DNA of 64,000 nt from Paracoccaceae bacterium (GTDB lineage Bacteria > Pseudomonadota > Alphaproteobacteria > Rhodobacterales > Rhodobacteraceae): contig JAAEZA010000009.1 of the NCBI GenBank assembly GCA_018223125.1, positions 26,668 to 90,667 of the forward strand, read 5' to 3'. The first letter of the stretch is position 1, and the number at the start of each line of letters is the position of its first letter. Shown in pieces: positions 36,645-45,502 of this stretch. The notes beneath the pieces are model-generated. The model made no database searches. It was given only the letters and a program-made list of their open reading frames with translations, and had not been told where the DNA came from. The position numbers were made by a program, and so were the translations under genes.

Positions 36645-37114
36645 TTCACGCTTATGCTCGATAGCTGCCAGATCAGTCTGTCACTGTATAGGCTGTCCGA
36701 AAGTTCGGGATGGTCGTCCATCGGATAGATGATCCAGATCGGCCCTTTATCACGCACCGACATTTTTTCGCCATTCTGGTGGACCGCAAGAATAACATCA
36801 TACTTGAAGGCATCCGATGCGGGCACATCGACAGAAAAATCGTTCAGCGCGGTCATGCGCAACATTGCGTCTTCCTTGATGTCCGTTTGCTCCAGTACGT
36901 ATCGCAGGCTCGGCCCCTGAAACACGGTGCTGCCCTCCACGTAATGGTTGCTGGTTGTTACTGTCGTCTGCGGCATCGCCAGAATATCGTCGAGCGAATA
37001 GCTCTGCGATGTGGAATGGGTGGAAACCGTCAGAATTGCCTGAGCGAAACCTGATACCGGCATTGCAAGGAAAAATGCGGAAATAACGGCTATAAGATAA
37101 TTTCGGAACTTCAT
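36641..37114 (-). CDS. Periplasmic molybdopterin-binding-fold protein lacking cysteine
   Basis: A 157-residue protein from the ATG at 37114, which has a GAGGG Shine-Dalgarno. Residues 1-26 are a signal peptide (ending GFAQA). The rest resembles the small sulfite-oxidase-type molybdopterin domain: SLDDILAMPQ, FQGPSLRYVLEQT, MTALNDFSVDVPASD and KGPIWIIYPMDDHPEL. The mature protein has no cysteine, so it cannot hold molybdenum as the enzymes do. Coupling to the histidine kinase suggests a sensory or ligand-binding partner. Confidence 0.72.
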   Translation of the reverse strand: MKFRNYLIAVISAFFLAMPVSGFAQAILTVSTHSTSQSYSLDDILAMPQTTVTTSNHYVEGSTVFQGPSLRYVLEQTDIKEDAMLRMTALNDFSVDVPASDAFKYDVILAVHQNGEKMSVRDKGPIWIIYPMDDHPELSDSLYSDRLIWQLSSISVK

Positions 37115-37199
37115 AACAAAACCCTCACTGGATACGCTCGACTTGTTGAAATTGATGTAGCTGTTTTTTATGCCTTGGCCACAAGCCAGACTTGCGCGC

Positions 37200-37222
37200 C
37201 TCAAAGACAGATCATCTTTGAG
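37200..37222. other. Inverted repeat in the divergent region before the amino-acid ABC operon
   Basis: CTCAAAGA and TCTTTGAG are perfect 8-bp arms with a 7-base loop. It lies in the 365-base stretch 37115-37479, upstream of both the molybdopterin-fold gene and the ABC operon. It could be an operator for either. The rest of the stretch contains one small reading frame (37313-37483). Confidence 0.45.
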
Positions 37223-37312
37223 TTGAATTCAGAATAGGGGGCGGGTACGCTTACTTGTCAATAGTTCAGGGTCCGATTTTAACTTATTTCCGCGGACTGT
37301 AGGGTTGCGGAC

Positions 37313-37483
37313 ATGGTTCTGCCCGAAAAAGGCGCAGTATTTATCCTTCGAATTGATTTTCCGGAAGAACAATTTTCCACACAGACCGACAGCCTTGCGA
37401 CACTGGTCCTTTCTTTTGGCGCCCCATTGAAGCCGGTTGGATATGTGTTACCTGCCGCTTCAACGAATGGAGAAATAACATGA
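37313..37483 (+). CDS. Possible 56-residue upstream protein coupled to the ABC operon
   Basis: An ATG at 37313 opens a 56-codon frame whose TGA overlaps the start codon of the binding-protein gene (ATGA at 37480-37483). That overlap is the usual sign of translational coupling. The product has no membrane segment or motif I know (for example, VFILRIDFPEEQFS). No good Shine-Dalgarno is present, and the binding-protein gene has its own GGAG. It may be chance. Confidence 0.28.
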   Translation: MVLPEKGAVFILRIDFPEEQFSTQTDSLATLVLSFGAPLKPVGYVLPAASTNGEIT

Positions 37484-38232
37484 AAAAATCAGTCGCAGTC
37501 GCAGCACTCGCCCTGTCTTTTACTTTGGGCACGGCCCAGGCAGATACACTGAACGTGGGTATGTCAGGCGGGTACTTTCCCTTTACCTTTGTCAAACTCG
37601 ACAAACTGCAAGGCTTTGAAGTCGACTTTATGAAGGCCATCGCAGAAGAAACCGGAGATGACGTCAACTTTGTCACTATGTCTTTCTCGGGGCTGGTCGG
37701 GGCTTTGGAAACAGGCCGGATCGATACAATCGCCAACCAGATTACAATCACACCGGAACGCGAAGCAAAGTTTGCCTTTTCGAAGCCTTATGTTTTTGAC
37801 GGCGCGCAAGTCGTGGTGAAAACAGGCAATGAAGGAACGATCACCGGCGTAGAAGACCTGAGCGGCAAGACCGTTGCGGTGAATCTGGGTTCGAACTTTG
37901 AAGAACTGCTGCGGGAACTTCCGAATGCAGCCGATATCGAAATCCGCACCTATGAGAGCAACATCGCACAGGATACCGCTCTGGGACGTGTGGATGCCTT
38001 TGTCATGGATCGCGTGTCCTCTGCCCAGTTGATCGCAGAAAGCCCGCTGCCGCTGAGCTTTGCAGGCAACCCGTTCAGTGAAATCCGCAACGCGCTACCG
38101 TTTCGTAATGATGCAGACGGTATCGAACTGCGCAACCGGATCGACGCGGCCATCACCACATTGAAAGAAAATGGTACGCTGGCTGAAATTTCCGAAAAGT
38201 GGTTCGGAACGGACATCACGATAGCGGAATAA
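37480..38232 (+). CDS. Polar amino-acid ABC transporter substrate-binding protein
   Basis: A 250-residue family 3 solute-binding protein. The signal peptide is about residues 1-21 (ending GTAQA). The mature part begins with LNVGMSGGYFPFTF, followed by GFEVDFMKAIAEETG and the second-lobe RIDTIANQITITPEREAKFAFSKPY. The pattern is closest to cystine and polar amino-acid binders. It delivers substrate to the permease encoded five bases downstream. A GGAG precedes the start. Confidence 0.9.
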   Translation: MKKSVAVAALALSFTLGTAQADTLNVGMSGGYFPFTFVKLDKLQGFEVDFMKAIAEETGDDVNFVTMSFSGLVGALETGRIDTIANQITITPEREAKFAFSKPYVFDGAQVVVKTGNEGTITGVEDLSGKTVAVNLGSNFEELLRELPNAADIEIRTYESNIAQDTALGRVDAFVMDRVSSAQLIAESPLPLSFAGNPFSEIRNALPFRNDADGIELRNRIDAAITTLKENGTLAEISEKWFGTDITIAE

Positions 38233-38236
38233 TATC

Positions 38237-38911
38237 ATGCGCGGTTTGGACGTTAATTACATGTGGGATTTGGTTCCCGTTCTGTTGGGGTATATTCCGC
38301 TAACGCTTTTCATGGCGTTGGTCGGGATGTTTTTCGCCCTGATACTGGCCTCTCTTCTGGCCGTCGAACGGGTTTTTCGTGTGCCGGTTCTGGATGTTTT
38401 TGTGCGTCTGTTCATCAGCTTCTTTCGCGGCACCCCGTTGCTGGTGCAGTTGTTCCTGTTCTATTACGGCTTGCCGCAGGTTCTGTCGTTTCTGACGACG
38501 ATTGATGGTGTCACAGCCACCATCATGGGGCTGACACTGCATTTCTCGGCCTATATGGCCGAGAGCATCCGCGCAGCAATCCTAGGCGTTGAGCGCAGCC
38601 AGTGGGAGGCTGCGCAAGCCGTTGGCATGACGCAAATGCAGATGATGGGTCATATCATCCTTCCCCAAGCGACCCGCGTGGCGGCACCAACTCTGGTCAA
38701 TTACTTCATTGACATGATCAAAGGGACATCGCTGGCCTTTACACTCGGGGTTACAGAACTGATGGGCGCGACCCAGAAAGAAGCCGCGGGCAGTTTTCTC
38801 TACTTCGAGGCCTTTCTTGTTGTGGCTGCGATCTACTGGATCATGGTCGAAGCCCTGTCCTTCGCCCAACGTCACTTGGAAACCTATCTGAACAAGGCAT
38901 ACGCAAGATGA
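38237..38911 (+). CDS. Polar amino-acid ABC transporter permease
   Basis: A 224-residue HisM/GlnP-type inner-membrane permease with five hydrophobic segments. FFRGTPLLVQLFLFYYGLP (about residues 61-79) and the EAA loop QWEAAQAVGMTQMQMMGHIILPQA (about 122-145) are the family signatures. Its stop overlaps the ATPase start by four bases. As there is one permease gene, the channel is presumably a homodimer. Confidence 0.92.
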   Translation: MRGLDVNYMWDLVPVLLGYIPLTLFMALVGMFFALILASLLAVERVFRVPVLDVFVRLFISFFRGTPLLVQLFLFYYGLPQVLSFLTTIDGVTATIMGLTLHFSAYMAESIRAAILGVERSQWEAAQAVGMTQMQMMGHIILPQATRVAAPTLVNYFIDMIKGTSLAFTLGVTELMGATQKEAAGSFLYFEAFLVVAAIYWIMVEALSFAQRHLETYLNKAYAR

Positions 38912-39660
38912 CATCACAGACTGCCATGTCCATCAAAGGTCTGCGCAAATCGTTTGGCGAGACCACCGTTCTGGACGATATCTCTCTGGACATCGAAGCG
39001 GGTGAACGGGTGGTTATCATTGGCCCCTCGGGAACCGGAAAATCCACTTTGCTGAGGTGCCTGAACTTTCTTGACAGACCGGACAGCGGCGTCATCCGGG
39101 TTGGGGATCTGAGCGTTGACGCCGAAACGGCTTCACGTTCGGACATTCTTGCCCTGCGGCGCAGAACCTCCTTCGTTTTTCAGAACTATGCGCTCTTTGC
39201 AAACAAGACTGCACGGGAAAACATCACCCAAGCGCTCGTGACGGTTAAGGGCCAGTCCAAAGCGGATGCCCGCGCCCGCGCAGACGCGACCCTGCGGGAA
39301 ACCGGTTTGATCGACAAGGCGGAATCCTATCCGGCGGCGCGGTGGGGCGGGCAACAGCAACGTATCGGTATTGGCCGCGCAATGGCGCTGGATGCCGAAT
39401 TGATGCTGTTTGATGAACCGACCTCCGCGCTCGATCCGGAATGGGTTGGCGAAGTTCTCGACCTGATGCGCCGTGTTGCCGAAAAAGGCCAGACGATGTT
39501 GATCGTCACCCATGAAATGCAGTTCGCCAAGGAAATTGCGGATCGGATCATTTTCATGTCCGACGGACAGATCGTCGAACAAGGCACGCCGGAAAACCTT
39601 CTTGAGAATCCACAAGACCCGCGAACGCAGGCCTTCTTACGGCGCGTGGCAAAGACCTGA
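38908..39660 (+). CDS. Polar amino-acid ABC transporter ATP-binding protein with odd signature motif
   Basis: A 250-residue ATPase of the GlnQ/TcyC type. Walker A is GPSGTGKST (about 38-46), the Q loop is FVFQNYALFANKT, Walker B is LMLFDEPTSALD and the H loop is IVTHEMQFA. The signature, normally LSGGQ, reads RWGGQ here (in PAARWGGQQQR, about 148). The Ser that normally touches the ATP gamma phosphate is replaced by Trp. The rest is intact. Either activity is reduced, or this subgroup tolerates the change, or there is a sequence error. Confidence 0.9.
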   Translation: MTSQTAMSIKGLRKSFGETTVLDDISLDIEAGERVVIIGPSGTGKSTLLRCLNFLDRPDSGVIRVGDLSVDAETASRSDILALRRRTSFVFQNYALFANKTARENITQALVTVKGQSKADARARADATLRETGLIDKAESYPAARWGGQQQRIGIGRAMALDAELMLFDEPTSALDPEWVGEVLDLMRRVAEKGQTMLIVTHEMQFAKEIADRIIFMSDGQIVEQGTPENLLENPQDPRTQAFLRRVAKT

Positions 39661-40004
39661 CCCGCTTAATCAGGTACGCAGAAAGTCGTCCGTTATCTGC
39701 TGCACCACGTCACGTTTGAACGCAGCGCTGAGATTGCTTGCCCCCCTGCCAGCTCCCTTGTCTCAAAGTGAGGGGACAAAGCGTCTACAAATCCAGCGCA
39801 TTTCGCTGCATCTGGATCGGGAAGAAAAGCTAAACTGACTTCGCTCCTTCCACACCCTTCGGGGCCTACCATTTCGTCGCATTTAACCTCCGCGAAATTG
39901 GATTAGGTTGAAGGCAACCACGCGATACGTTGCGTTGGTTGTCAGCTACCTTGAAGTTTGCCGGTGAAGCACAATCTTCAGCGGCATCTGTGGAAAGGCA
40001 CCCC
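39661..40004. other. Gene-free stretch before cioA
   Basis: These 344 bases between the ABC operon and cioA contain no reading frame that I can support. I looked for an FNR-type TTGAT-N4-ATCAA site and did not find one. An imperfect inverted repeat around CAACCACGCG and GCGTTGGTTG near 39917-39942 may be regulatory. The Shine-Dalgarno of cioA (GGAAAGG) is at the end. Confidence 0.5.
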
Positions 40005-41453
40005 ATGTTTGACTCCTTTGATGCTGTTCTTCTCGCACGGATCCAGTTCGCCTTTACGGTAAGTTTCCATTTCCTGTTTCCGGCTTTCACCATTGGCCTT
40101 GCAAGTTACCTTGCAGTGCTGAACGGCCTGTGGCTGTGGACGAAAGAGCACAAATACCTCGATCTTTTCCGTTACTGGACTAAAATTTTCGCACTTGCTT
40201 TCGCTATGGGAGTCGTCTCGGGCATTGTGATGTCTTACCAGTTTGGCACCAACTGGTCTGTTTTTTCGGATAAGGCGGGACCGGTTATCGGTGCGCCCAT
40301 GGCCTATGAAGTGCTTAGCGCCTTCTTTCTGGAAGCAGGTTTTCTTGGCATCATGCTGTTCGGGCGGGACAAAGTCGGTCCCGGTTTGCACATGTTCGCC
40401 TGTAGCGCCGTTGCGGTGGGGACGTTTTTCTCGGCGTTCTGGATCATTTCGGTGAACAGCTGGATGCAAACGCCGGCAGGGTTTTCAATTGATCCGGAAA
40501 CCGGCCAGTTCATGCCAGAGAACTTTCTGGAAATCGTCTTCAATCCGTCCTTCCCCTATCGTCTGGCCCATACGGTCACGGCCGCCTATCTGACAACGGC
40601 GTTCATTGTAGGAGGCGTCGCAGCCTTTCACCTGTTGCGCTATCGCAGAAAAGCCGAGCCTGTGGGCGCCGCCACCAAAACCATGTTCTCTATGGCCATG
40701 TGGATGGCGGCGATCGTGGCACCGGTACAAATTTTCCTCGGGGATTTGCACGGGCTGAACACGCTGGAACACCAACCCGCCAAAGTGATGGCGATGGAGG
40801 GCCATTTCGAAAGCCACCCCGACGGCGCACCGCTTTATCTGTTTGGCATCCCGAACCAGAGCGAACAGCGGCTGGACTATGCCGTGGGGATACCAAAGCT
40901 CAGTTCCCTGATCCTCAAGCACGATCTGGATGCACCCCTTGACGGGCTGGATACTATTCCGGTTGCGGACCAACCCCCTGTCGGCATCGTTTTCTGGGCC
41001 TTTCGCATCATGGTCGCCCTTGGCTTCGGGATGCTTGGCGTCGGGTTGTGGTCTTTGTGGGCCCGCTGGCGCGGGCGTTTGTTTGACAGCCCGTGGCTGC
41101 ACCGCGCTGCCTTTGCAATGGCCCCTTCCGGACTGATTGCGGTTCTTGCCGGATGGGTCACAACAGAGGTCGGCCGCCAACCGTTCACGGTTTACGGGCT
41201 GTTGCGCACCTCCCAAAGTGCGGCACCTCTGGACGCGGCGGCTGTTGGTACGTCCCTGATCGCTTTCATCATAATCTATTTTGCGGTGTTTGGCGCGGGC
41301 ACCTTCTATATCCTGCGACTGATGAACCACGCGCCGGTCTATGACGAGCCGAGCCTGAAAGACATTACCGAAGGCCCCGTCCGCGCCGCAGGGATTTCCC
41401 CTGCACATGAAGACAGGGCACACCACCCGCAAGACACTCAAAAGGGAGAATGA
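40005..41453 (+). CDS. cioA: Cytochrome bd-type quinol oxidase subunit I, cyanide-insensitive type
   Basis: A 482-residue subunit with about nine membrane helices. It reduces oxygen with electrons from quinol. The start at 40005 has GGAAAGG upstream. The heme-ligand His is in RIQFAFTVSFHFLFPAFT (residues about 10-27), and other ligands fall in the MAYEVLSAFFLEAGFLG and RLAHTVTAAY regions. Its short quinol loop (about 250-310) and GRQPFTVYGLLRT agree with the CioA group rather than E. coli CydA. It forms an operon with cioB and a small subunit. Confidence 0.92.
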   Translation: MFDSFDAVLLARIQFAFTVSFHFLFPAFTIGLASYLAVLNGLWLWTKEHKYLDLFRYWTKIFALAFAMGVVSGIVMSYQFGTNWSVFSDKAGPVIGAPMAYEVLSAFFLEAGFLGIMLFGRDKVGPGLHMFACSAVAVGTFFSAFWIISVNSWMQTPAGFSIDPETGQFMPENFLEIVFNPSFPYRLAHTVTAAYLTTAFIVGGVAAFHLLRYRRKAEPVGAATKTMFSMAMWMAAIVAPVQIFLGDLHGLNTLEHQPAKVMAMEGHFESHPDGAPLYLFGIPNQSEQRLDYAVGIPKLSSLILKHDLDAPLDGLDTIPVADQPPVGIVFWAFRIMVALGFGMLGVGLWSLWARWRGRLFDSPWLHRAAFAMAPSGLIAVLAGWVTTEVGRQPFTVYGLLRTSQSAAPLDAAAVGTSLIAFIIIYFAVFGAGTFYILRLMNHAPVYDEPSLKDITEGPVRAAGISPAHEDRAHHPQDTQKGE

Positions 41454-41456
41454 GAC

Positions 41457-42488
41457 ATGCCACTTGCTGATGGAATCTCTTTTGATCTTACACTCGTCTG
41501 GGCGTTTCTGATTGCCTTTGCCGTGCTGGTCTATGTCATTCTCGACGGCTTCGATCTGGGGCTTGGCATGTTGTTTGCCAGCGAACGGAAACGGGACGAT
41601 CGGGATGTGATGATGAATTCTGTCGCGCCGGTCTGGGACGGAAACGAAACATGGCTGGTGCTTGGCGGTGGCGGCTTGTTCGCCGCCTTCCCGCTGGCCT
41701 ATGCGCTGATCCTGCCCGCGCTTTATGCACCGATTATTGCCATGCTGCTGGCCCTGATCTTTCGCGGTGTTGCCTTTGAATTCCGTTGGCGCACCGAAAG
41801 GTGGCGCCGCGTTTGGGATATCGCCTTTATTGGCGGGTCCGGCGTGGCTTCGCTAAGTCAGGGCATCGCGCTCGGGGCCTTGTTGCAAGGTATTCAAATA
41901 GACAAGGCCGCTCGGGCTTACTCCGGTGGCTGGTGGGACTGGCTGACGCCGTTTTCCCTGACCGTCGGAGTTGCTGTCATGGTGGGTTACATGCTGCTGG
42001 GGGCGACATGGCTGGTGATGAAAACCACCGGAGACCTGCAAGAGCGGATGCGCAAGCGCGCATGGACGCTGGGCCTTGCCACTGTCGGGTTTATCGGTCT
42101 GGTCAGCCTGTGGACCCCTTTCCTGCAGGAAGGCTATTACAGCCGCTGGTTTGAGGGCTGGAACATCGCGCTGGCGGTTCTGGTCGGGCTGGCGGTTATT
42201 GCGCTGGCCGCAATGATGTTTCGCGCCTTGCACATACACCGGCACGACCATTGGCCGTTTATTCTGACACTTGGCATCTTTGCCTTGTGTTTTGTCGGGC
42301 TCGGGGTTTCCATGTTTCCTTATGTCGTGCCGACCGAAGTAACCATCTACGAGGCGGCCGCGCCTTATAAGGCGCAACTGTTCATGCTGGTCGGGGCCTG
42401 TGTGCTGATCCCGATCATACTTGCGTATACCGCTTACGCCTATTGGGTGTTCCGCGGCAAGGTTGATCCGGACGCGGGGTATCACTGA
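41457..42488 (+). CDS. cioB: Cytochrome bd-type quinol oxidase subunit II
   Basis: A 343-residue membrane protein, three bases after cioA. The N-terminal LDGFDLGLGMLFA (about residues 29-41) and APVWDGNETWLVLGGGGLFAAFPLAYA (about 56-82) are diagnostic of CydB/CioB. The late stretch LGVSMFPYVVPTEVTIYEAAAP is also typical. It stabilises the heme-bearing subunit I. Its stop overlaps the start of the small third gene by one base. Confidence 0.93.
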   Translation: MPLADGISFDLTLVWAFLIAFAVLVYVILDGFDLGLGMLFASERKRDDRDVMMNSVAPVWDGNETWLVLGGGGLFAAFPLAYALILPALYAPIIAMLLALIFRGVAFEFRWRTERWRRVWDIAFIGGSGVASLSQGIALGALLQGIQIDKAARAYSGGWWDWLTPFSLTVGVAVMVGYMLLGATWLVMKTTGDLQERMRKRAWTLGLATVGFIGLVSLWTPFLQEGYYSRWFEGWNIALAVLVGLAVIALAAMMFRALHIHRHDHWPFILTLGIFALCFVGLGVSMFPYVVPTEVTIYEAAAPYKAQLFMLVGACVLIPIILAYTAYAYWVFRGKVDPDAGYH

Positions 42489-42619
42489 TGTCTGCGCGCA
42501 AAACGCCGGAACCGGCCCAAAGCCTGCTGCGGCGACTGGGCTGGTTTGTGCTGCTCTGGTGTGCAGGGGTTGGCACGGTTGGCGCACTCGCTTTTGTGAT
42601 CAGGTTGTGGATCACCTGA
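42488..42619 (+). CDS. DUF2474-type small subunit of the bd oxidase
   Basis: A 43-residue protein whose ATG overlaps the cioB stop (TGATG). It has a basic N terminus and one membrane helix (about residues 17-41, with LGWFVLLWCAGVGTVGALAFVIRL). DUF2474 proteins take the place of CydX in CioAB operons, with the typical R-LGWFV-LWC pattern. It probably stabilises the oxidase complex. It is followed by a terminator-like repeat. Confidence 0.82.
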   Translation: MSARKTPEPAQSLLRRLGWFVLLWCAGVGTVGALAFVIRLWIT

Positions 42620-42622
42620 AAC

Positions 42623-42653
42623 GGGGCAGTCAGGCTCTGCCGCCTGCCCGCCC
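42623..42653. terminator. Terminator-like GC-rich hairpin after the cio operon
   Basis: Within GGGGCAGTCAGGC and GCCTGCCCGCCCC, AGGC/GCCT and GGGC/GCCC can pair around a 6-base loop, followed by a CCCCTTTCC stretch. It lies between the convergent cio and molybdenum dehydrogenase operons. The stem is imperfect. Confidence 0.45.
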
Positions 42654-42670
42654 CTTTCCTGCAAACCGCG

Positions 42671-45013
42671 CTAGTCCTTCAGTGCAGCGACCACGGCATC
42701 CGGCGTGATGGGCAGGCTGCGCAACCGCGCTCCGACTGCGTTATAGATCGCATTTGCGATTGCAGGGGCGATCACGGTTGTGCCCGGCTCTCCCAGACCG
42801 ACTGGAACTTCACTGCTGTCCACAAACTCGATCTCCATGTCCGGCGTGTCGATCATGCGCAGCGGCGTGTAGGTGCCAAGGTTCCGGTCCACCACATTGC
42901 CGTCTTCAAAGCGCGTCCCTTCATAAAGCGCCATAGACAACCCCCACAATGCGGCACCCTCACATTGGGCAAGTGCGCTGTCCGGATCAACCACAGTGCC
43001 GCAATCAAAGCTGAGCCACATTTTCTGGACGTCGATGTAACCGGTCTCACGGTTGACATGCAGTTGCACCGCGCCGCCGACCCAAGTGGGCATGGTGCGG
43101 GACTGACCGAATGTTGTGGCAAGCCCGATAGCCGTGTCTGCCGGCAGATCGGCGCTGCCGTAATTCGACATTTCCGCGACACGGCGCAGCACATTGGCCT
43201 GCCGCTTTGCACCCCCCACCGCATTTGGCGCAGAACCCGCATTTTGCCCCTTCGCTGTCAGATGGTTCAAGCGGAACGTCAGCGGATCTTCTCCGACGCG
43301 ATGGGCTGCTTCGTCCATAAAGCTTTCGACCGCAAAATTCGTCCAGCCCGGCCCCACCGACCGCAACCAGCCCGGGCGGAAGGTCGCGTTGGCCAGATCG
43401 TTGGAAATCGCCCGCACCCGCAGTGCGCCGACATCATACCAGTGATCCGCACCGTCAATGGCGAAGGGATCATAGGGTTCGTCGTTCACACCCTTTGGCA
43501 TGAAGGAGGGCACCATCACCTGTGTGGGCCAACCCGCAGCGGCGTTGTGATCCATCCCCGTTACGGCCTTTGCATCGTCAAAGGCCATGCGCAGCTGCTG
43601 CACCGAAGGGGATCGCGGGCTGTCGAACTTCGCATCGTCTTCGCGCATGAACACCAGTTTAACCGGCTTTCCGCCCAAGGCCTTGGAGGCCAGCGCCGCG
43701 GGAACCGCATAATCCCCGTTCAGACGTCGGCCAAACCCGCCACCAAGCATATAGGTGCGCATTACGATCTGGTCGGCAGGCGCCTCAAGCGCTGCGGAAA
43801 GGGTCGGCAGGATCAGCGATTGCCACTGGTTGCCGGTGTGGATTTCCCAAATCCCGTCTTCATTCTGGAACACTGTCGCATTGGCCGGTTCCAACTGCAT
43901 GTGCAGCACTGTTTGCGTGACGTATTCCGCCTCCAGCACATCTGCTGCGGCTTCAAAAGCCGGTGCACTGTCAGGATTGTCCGAAGGCAGGATCGCGCCG
44001 TAGTTCTTATCCGCGATCAATTCGCGGGAGCGAGCGTTGATGTCTTCTTCGCTAACCCCTGCGTGCTCCCCCGCTTGCCAGTCTACCGACACATGTTCAG
44101 AGGCGCGTTTTGCGGCCATCAGGGTGTCACCAAGCACCACAACCCAGCCGGGCACCGTGCCGGACGGATCGTTTAACGTCAGGGTCTGAAGGTAGCCTTT
44201 AACATCCTTGGCCGCGCTATCATCGACGGAATTCACCGAAGATCCCAGCCGCGTTGGCGGGATCAGCGGCACCCCGTAGACCATGCCATCAACCGAGGCA
44301 TCAAGACCGTAAATCGCCTGACCGTTGGTTTTCGTATCAATATCAAGCGCTTTGACATCCTTGCCCACCAGACGCAGTTCGGCATGGGGTTTCAGGGGCA
44401 ATGCGTTCAGTTCGTCTTCGGTGAAAGAGCGCTGCAAGCCTTCTGCAACCAGCGACGCATAAGTCGCCGTGTTGCTCCCGTCACTGACCGTTCCATCGCG
44501 CGCTTGGCAGGTGGCAGGATCGACGCCCCATTTTTCTGCTGCCGCCTCAATCAATGCCACACGTCCAGCTGCACCGGCCTTGCGATAGACAGGCCAGCTT
44601 TGCCAGACAGACCAACTGCCCCCAGTGACCATCGTGCCCCATTTTTCGGCGCTGTCCACATGGGTGATCCGCACGTTATCCCATGCCACTTCCAGCTCAT
44701 CTGCAAGGATACGCGCGATTGCCGTGCCAACGTGCTGGCCCATTTCGGCGCGGATGATGTTCACATTGACCAGGCCTTCGCTGTCAATCCAGTACCAGAT
44801 CGTCGGCTCGAACGTGGCGCCATCCGAAGTGGCTGGCACCCCGTCCGCAGCTTCCGGATCCATTGCGGCATTGCCTGCCAGCGGAAAGCCGAAGGCAGCA
44901 CCTGCGGCTGATGCAGAAATCAGAAAGCCACGACGGGTAAGGTCCAGTTCTGACGGGATATTTTCACCAGCCGCATCGGGGCTCTGGCGCAGACGGGAAA
45001 AAAGATTAGCCAT
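42671..45013 (-). CDS. Molybdopterin-dependent dehydrogenase large subunit (IorB/AldH-like)
   Basis: A 780-residue exported enzyme of the xanthine dehydrogenase family, isoquinoline 1-oxidoreductase beta type. A Tat signal ([18 protein letters not shown]) covers about residues 26-50. Cofactor regions are [49 protein letters not shown] and, near the end, [22 protein letters not shown] with the Glu that acts as base. With the 2Fe-2S and triheme subunits it would oxidise an aldehyde or N-heterocycle at the membrane. It overlaps the small-subunit gene by eight bases. Confidence 0.87.
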   Translation of the reverse strand: MANLFSRLRQSPDAAGENIPSELDLTRRGFLISASAAGAAFGFPLAGNAAMDPEAADGVPATSDGATFEPTIWYWIDSEGLVNVNIIRAEMGQHVGTAIARILADELEVAWDNVRITHVDSAEKWGTMVTGGSWSVWQSWPVYRKAGAAGRVALIEAAAEKWGVDPATCQARDGTVSDGSNTATYASLVAEGLQRSFTEDELNALPLKPHAELRLVGKDVKALDIDTKTNGQAIYGLDASVDGMVYGVPLIPPTRLGSSVNSVDDSAAKDVKGYLQTLTLNDPSGTVPGWVVVLGDTLMAAKRASEHVSVDWQAGEHAGVSEEDINARSRELIADKNYGAILPSDNPDSAPAFEAAADVLEAEYVTQTVLHMQLEPANATVFQNEDGIWEIHTGNQWQSLILPTLSAALEAPADQIVMRTYMLGGGFGRRLNGDYAVPAALASKALGGKPVKLVFMREDDAKFDSPRSPSVQQLRMAFDDAKAVTGMDHNAAAGWPTQVMVPSFMPKGVNDEPYDPFAIDGADHWYDVGALRVRAISNDLANATFRPGWLRSVGPGWTNFAVESFMDEAAHRVGEDPLTFRLNHLTAKGQNAGSAPNAVGGAKRQANVLRRVAEMSNYGSADLPADTAIGLATTFGQSRTMPTWVGGAVQLHVNRETGYIDVQKMWLSFDCGTVVDPDSALAQCEGAALWGLSMALYEGTRFEDGNVVDRNLGTYTPLRMIDTPDMEIEFVDSSEVPVGLGEPGTTVIAPAIANAIYNAVGARLRSLPITPDAVVAALKD

Positions 45014-45482
45014 TGTCAGAGTTTCCTTGTGTCATAGCTGCTGCCGCTTGCCGAACAGCGTTGCGAATGCGCGGATAGGTCATGCAACGGCACAGGTTCC
45101 CCGTCATTACCGCGTCGATGTCTTCGTCTGTCGGTGCAGGAATATCTTGCAGCAGGGCAGCAGCCTGCATGATCTGGCCGGACTGGCAATAACCGCATTG
45201 GGGCACACGCAGATTGCGCCATGCCTCTTGAACAGGGTGGTTATCCTGCGCGGACAGCCCCTCGATTGTTGTGATCGAGGTGCCTTCAACCGCGGAAACC
45301 GGCGTAATGCAGGACCGTGTCGCGCGCCCGCCCACATGAACCGTGCAGGCACCACACATGCCAATACCGCAGCCGAATTTCGTTCCTGTCAAACCGATCT
45401 CATCGCGGATGGCCCACAGCAGGGGCGTATCCGGGTCCGCATCGACACTTACGGGCTTTCCGTTGATTTCAAATTCTATCAT
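45006..45482 (-). CDS. 2Fe-2S small subunit of the molybdenum dehydrogenase
   Basis: A 158-residue protein with two iron-sulfur domains. The plant-type motif [13 protein letters not shown] (about residues 38-50) is followed by the C-terminal four-helix motif CGYCQSGQI (about 97-105) and [12 protein letters not shown] (about 129-140). It passes electrons from the molybdenum centre to the cytochrome c subunit. It has no signal peptide of its own and probably travels folded with the Tat-exported large subunit. Confidence 0.92.
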   Translation of the reverse strand: MIEFEINGKPVSVDADPDTPLLWAIRDEIGLTGTKFGCGIGMCGACTVHVGGRATRSCITPVSAVEGTSITTIEGLSAQDNHPVQEAWRNLRVPQCGYCQSGQIMQAAALLQDIPAPTDEDIDAVMTGNLCRCMTYPRIRNAVRQAAAAMTQGNSDNG

Positions 45483-45502
45483 CTGTCTGATCCCCTTCAG
45501 GA

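Noticed and set aside
39661..40004. Possible FNR or other oxygen-responsive site before cioA
   Set aside because: I looked for TTGAT-N4-ATCAA and found no acceptable match, so I do not call one.
42965..44176. 403-codon open frame on the plus strand
   Set aside because: Antisense to the molybdopterin large subunit; no motif and no ribosome site.
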